Positions 61,318 through 64,000 of a DNA stretch of 64,000 nt are shown piece after piece. The notes beneath the pieces were generated by a model. It saw only the letters and a list, made by a program, of their open reading frames with translations. It was not told where the DNA came from and made no database searches. A program made the position numbers and the translations under genes. Within the stretch, counting starts at the first letter, position 1. The number at the start of each line of letters is the position of its first letter. The stretch comes from Entonaema liquescens (Eukaryota > Ascomycota > Sordariomycetes > Xylariales > Xylariaceae): positions 1,437,501 through 1,501,500 of the forward strand of contig CADCSX010000005.1 in the NCBI GenBank assembly GCA_902805475.1, written 5' to 3'.

Positions 61318-64000
61318 TTACCCCTGGGCACCCGCCAGGAAGAAATCAATCTCCTTGCCTTGCCCAATAGCATGTTCGTTTTCCGCAAGTTGCTCCAGTA
61401 GGCTTAAGAACGGATCCTTGTCCTCACTGGGACCGGCAGCCGGGCTACCGTTATGACTCCCCGTTCCCGGACTCGGGACCGCGGTTAAGTGCTGTGGTGG
61501 CTTACGGGGGTCTTCTTCGCCGTGCCAGGGTGTCGGGGAGGAGAAGGTGTTGGTTGGTACGGTTCCGAACATTGGATCGTAGCTTGCGACGCCGAGGCTA
61601 CTTTCGTTATCTCCGCTGGGGCTGGGAGTTGCATATTGGTACGACGGGGAGAAGGGGACTGAGGGCATGGCGTCTATTTGGGGCTGGGGTGGCTGGTAGG
61701 AGGTTGGGTTGTACCCGGATCCGGTGGCTCCAGTCCCAGCGGTAACACTACTAGCCTGGCTATCAGTTGTTTCGCGTCTTTGCTGCATCGATTGGCCAGT
61801 ACCACTAGGCGGGTTATCCGTGTAAGGAAGCAATGAGCTGGAAGTGTGAGCTATTGATGATGTATGGGGTGTTGTAGAGAAAGAGAAGTGCCGAGGATGG
61901 GCGCCAGGGGTAGGTAGCCCGGGAGTTAGGGGCCTGTTGTTAGTTGCATTAATTGGCGTTAAATTTCTTATGCTAGGTCTTCTTTGGCTAAAAGCGGTAT
62001 TCTTTCGTTTTAGACTTGGCCGTTCGAAATCCCCGTTAATACGTGGCGAGTATAAATCAGGTCCTGGGTAGGTATCCGTGGCGAAATTGGTGGTGATATC
62101 GGAAAGACTTAGGTTTGTGGCGTCAAAGGCGAACGGACGACCTCCCAGCCTACTGATATTCGAGTAGCGGTCGAAGAAGTCCTCAAGATTAAATGCTGGG
62201 GAATAGCGCATTGAGTTGTTAGCAAGACCCTTAACTAATTCGGCATGGGCGCTGTATATGCTCTGCAAAGTATCGCGTTGGTGTTGCACACTTGCCCAAG
62301 TGTAGCTCAACTCGCTTAGTTGTTGTAGCTCTCGAGATAGGAACTCGGACGATGATGATAAAACACCCATGGCTTCTCCCCCTCCGTTCTTATTGTAATG
62401 TGCTCCGTGTATATGTACTGTTCCTGCTGTACAGATGCAATAACCAACGAAAGCAGGCCATTCAATTGATGGCATCTGCCTACCGAGCTCGACAAGCTCC
62501 GCTATCGCATTGGCATGCAAAAAACATATGTTAGTGGCTTCTATTTGCCAAGATTGATGTTGGCCTGTCCCAGCTAGTTCGGCAAGGTCAATTGGGAGGA
62601 AAGGTCTGTAAATTAGACAATGAATTAGGTGGTAGACGAGTTTGCTGAGGACAAGAACAGTCGAATCAGGTTGTCCGAAGAGAGTATCTACACTCGAGAA
62701 GACGTCGGCAGTCCCCGAGGCCCATATATCAAGGTCATGCCTGATCTTGGAAAGTTCGGAGAGGGCATGCCATGGGAAGTGGGAATCGCCTTTTACGCCT
62801 CCTGCTGCGAGATATCTATTTGTGATGCCTAGGATACGACTGATGTCGATGAGCATCCCACTGCTCCCTTGAGATTTCCTTCCGTTTCCTTGTAGATGCT
62901 GAAGGTTTGATCCATTCTGGAAAAAGTCTCCTTCAACAGGTAAAGTGGATGGATTCGAAGACCAGCATGGGAGACGTAGAAGAAGGGTCCTGTCGCTGAT
63001 GAGACACGGGCGTTTTGAACCACATGCCATAAATCTATCGAGTAGATAGCAAGTCCAAAACAGGCGTCTTCTCATTTCGCGTTCCACAGTTGTTATCCTG
63101 GCTTGCAAATCCACCTCCCGATGTAACTCAAGGGCCATAGCCATTCCGATGGCAATTGCTTCATAGGGTAATTAGCTCATAAGTCTATAGATTACACCGA
63201 ATATAACCATTCTCATCTGGGAACCTACATAAGAGCATATATGCTTTTTTACCCTTGCCTGCCGCCGTAAATGCAGTAACGAGGAGGAGAAGAGCCTGAA
63301 GCGTATCGATGGATGGTTCGTCTTCATCGATCTCACTCCTCGATCGTAATGCATATTCCTCACTCAACTTAGCAGCAGACTGACAGCCGCTGGGATGTGC
63401 TGTGTATCTAATCAAGTCTTAGTATACGCATATTTTGGTGGGTTATGGGACGGAAGCGAACCTAGCAGCGACGGAATATATGGCGTAGATTAAGTAACTA
63501 GGTAATTGATTCAGTTGCAGCCGTTGCCGCACCGATGACTCATCAAGGATATGGTAGGGTTTCGTATGGAATCGTGAAAAATAAGTGTCAAGGAGCGTAT
63601 CTATTTGGGCGACAGGGGAGGGCTCGCTAGCAAGCGTAGGTGAGTATATAGCAGATTCTGAGGCCAACTCCGTTGCCCGAGAAATATCCAGGGTCGGGCG
63701 TTTTGATCTCGGTCCAGAGTCCGAATCGTCTACTGCTGGTCTGGCATCAGAAGATGCTTCTTCCGTATTAACATGTGAAAGCTTTTCCGTGCTTGGTGAA
63801 GCATCTGTTTTCCTGTGGTCCTTGAGTTGAGCTTCTAAACCGTCTACTCTCTTTAGCAATGCCTCTAGTACATCTGTCTTGGGTCCTCGTTTCTTCGGCA
63901 CGGCATCTGTAAGATTCGAGCGACCATTAGCTCCACTGTTAGAATCCACCAGAAAGGGGCTCTCCCTCTAGCGGGGGGAGGCCGGTCACGCACCGTAGAT
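61318..64000 (-). CDS. Zn2Cys6-type fungal transcription factor, 5' exon(s) beyond the window
   Basis: The partial gene runs off the right edge. Exons on the minus strand are at least 64000-63994, then 63906-63462, 63407-63229 and 63158-61318, with introns of 87, 54 and 70 nt. The 823 codons seen stay in frame. The first bases encode IY and join to DAVPKKRGPKTDVLEALLKR, a basic linker plus coiled coil that normally follows a Zn2Cys6 cluster directly, so the zinc-cluster exon should be just outside. The middle matches the fungal transcription factor (MHR) domain: a helix ending VAARYTAHPSG, LQALLLLVTAFTAAGKGKKA, MAMALELHRE and RRRLFWTCYLLDRFMACGSK. The C-terminal third is Ser/Pro/Thr-rich and ends LEQLAENEHAIGQGKEIDFF. 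One donor (GTTCGC at 63461) is weak but gives the expected join. The ATG at 63949 lies inside the first intron and is not the start. The regulated pathway is unknown. Confidence 0.9.

Noticed and set aside
63907..63949. ATG at 63949 as the start of the Zn2Cys6-type gene
   Set aside because: The sequence between 63949 and 63907 ends in CTTACAG, an acceptor, and the join to the edge donor restores the family sequence; the ATG is intronic.

Overview
The window is nuclear DNA of a filamentous ascomycete (Pezizomycotina, most likely Sordariomycetes). The evidence is the protein families present (RasB-type Ras, Opy2, class III chitin synthase, type IVb GATA factor, Zn2Cys6 factor), introns of 50-114 nt with GTRNGT donors and CTAAC/CTGAC-like branch points, and intergenic DNA full of A/T homopolymers and TAGGTACCTA-type palindromes. 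There are no bacterial, organellar, rRNA or CRISPR signatures, and I could support no tRNA gene.

Eight protein-coding genes are supported. From left to right they are: a RasB-like GTPase (+, 4589-5413, 2 exons); an Opy2-like membrane anchor (-, 15589-16926); a class III chitin synthase (+, 21478-24347, 3 exons); an OTU-domain deubiquitinase (+, 25064-26002); a CorA-like fungal membrane protein (-, 26315-28964, 6 exons rebuilt here); glutamate-cysteine ligase (+, 30518-32852, 6 exons including an 11-nt first coding exon); an NsdD/SUB-1-like GATA factor (-, 42030 to about 43446, 5' end unresolved); and a Zn2Cys6-type transcription factor with a fungal regulatory domain (-, 61318 to the right edge), whose zinc-cluster exon lies just outside the window.

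The gene order is dense only from 21.4 to 32.9 kb. Elsewhere there are long stretches with no recognisable gene: about 10 kb (5.4-15.6), 4.5 kb (16.9-21.5), 9 kb (32.9-42.0) and 18 kb (43.4-61.3). Coding sequence is only about 22% of the window, which is low for such fungi. These gaps hold microsatellites, homopolymers, short perfect palindromes and two promoter-like pyrimidine-rich blocks with no recognised gene behind them.

Several products belong to surface, stress and morphogenesis biology: Ras signalling, the Opy2 anchor of the HOG/Ste50 branch, chitin synthesis, glutathione synthesis and a developmental GATA factor. Nothing in the layout shows that they act as a cluster; they look like independent housekeeping or regulatory genes. 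I found no convincing new multi-gene system. The most unusual direct observations are the excess of one 10-bp palindrome, the CorA-like protein with a changed GMN signature, the tiny first exon of the glutathione gene, and the long gene-free tract beside the transcription factors.
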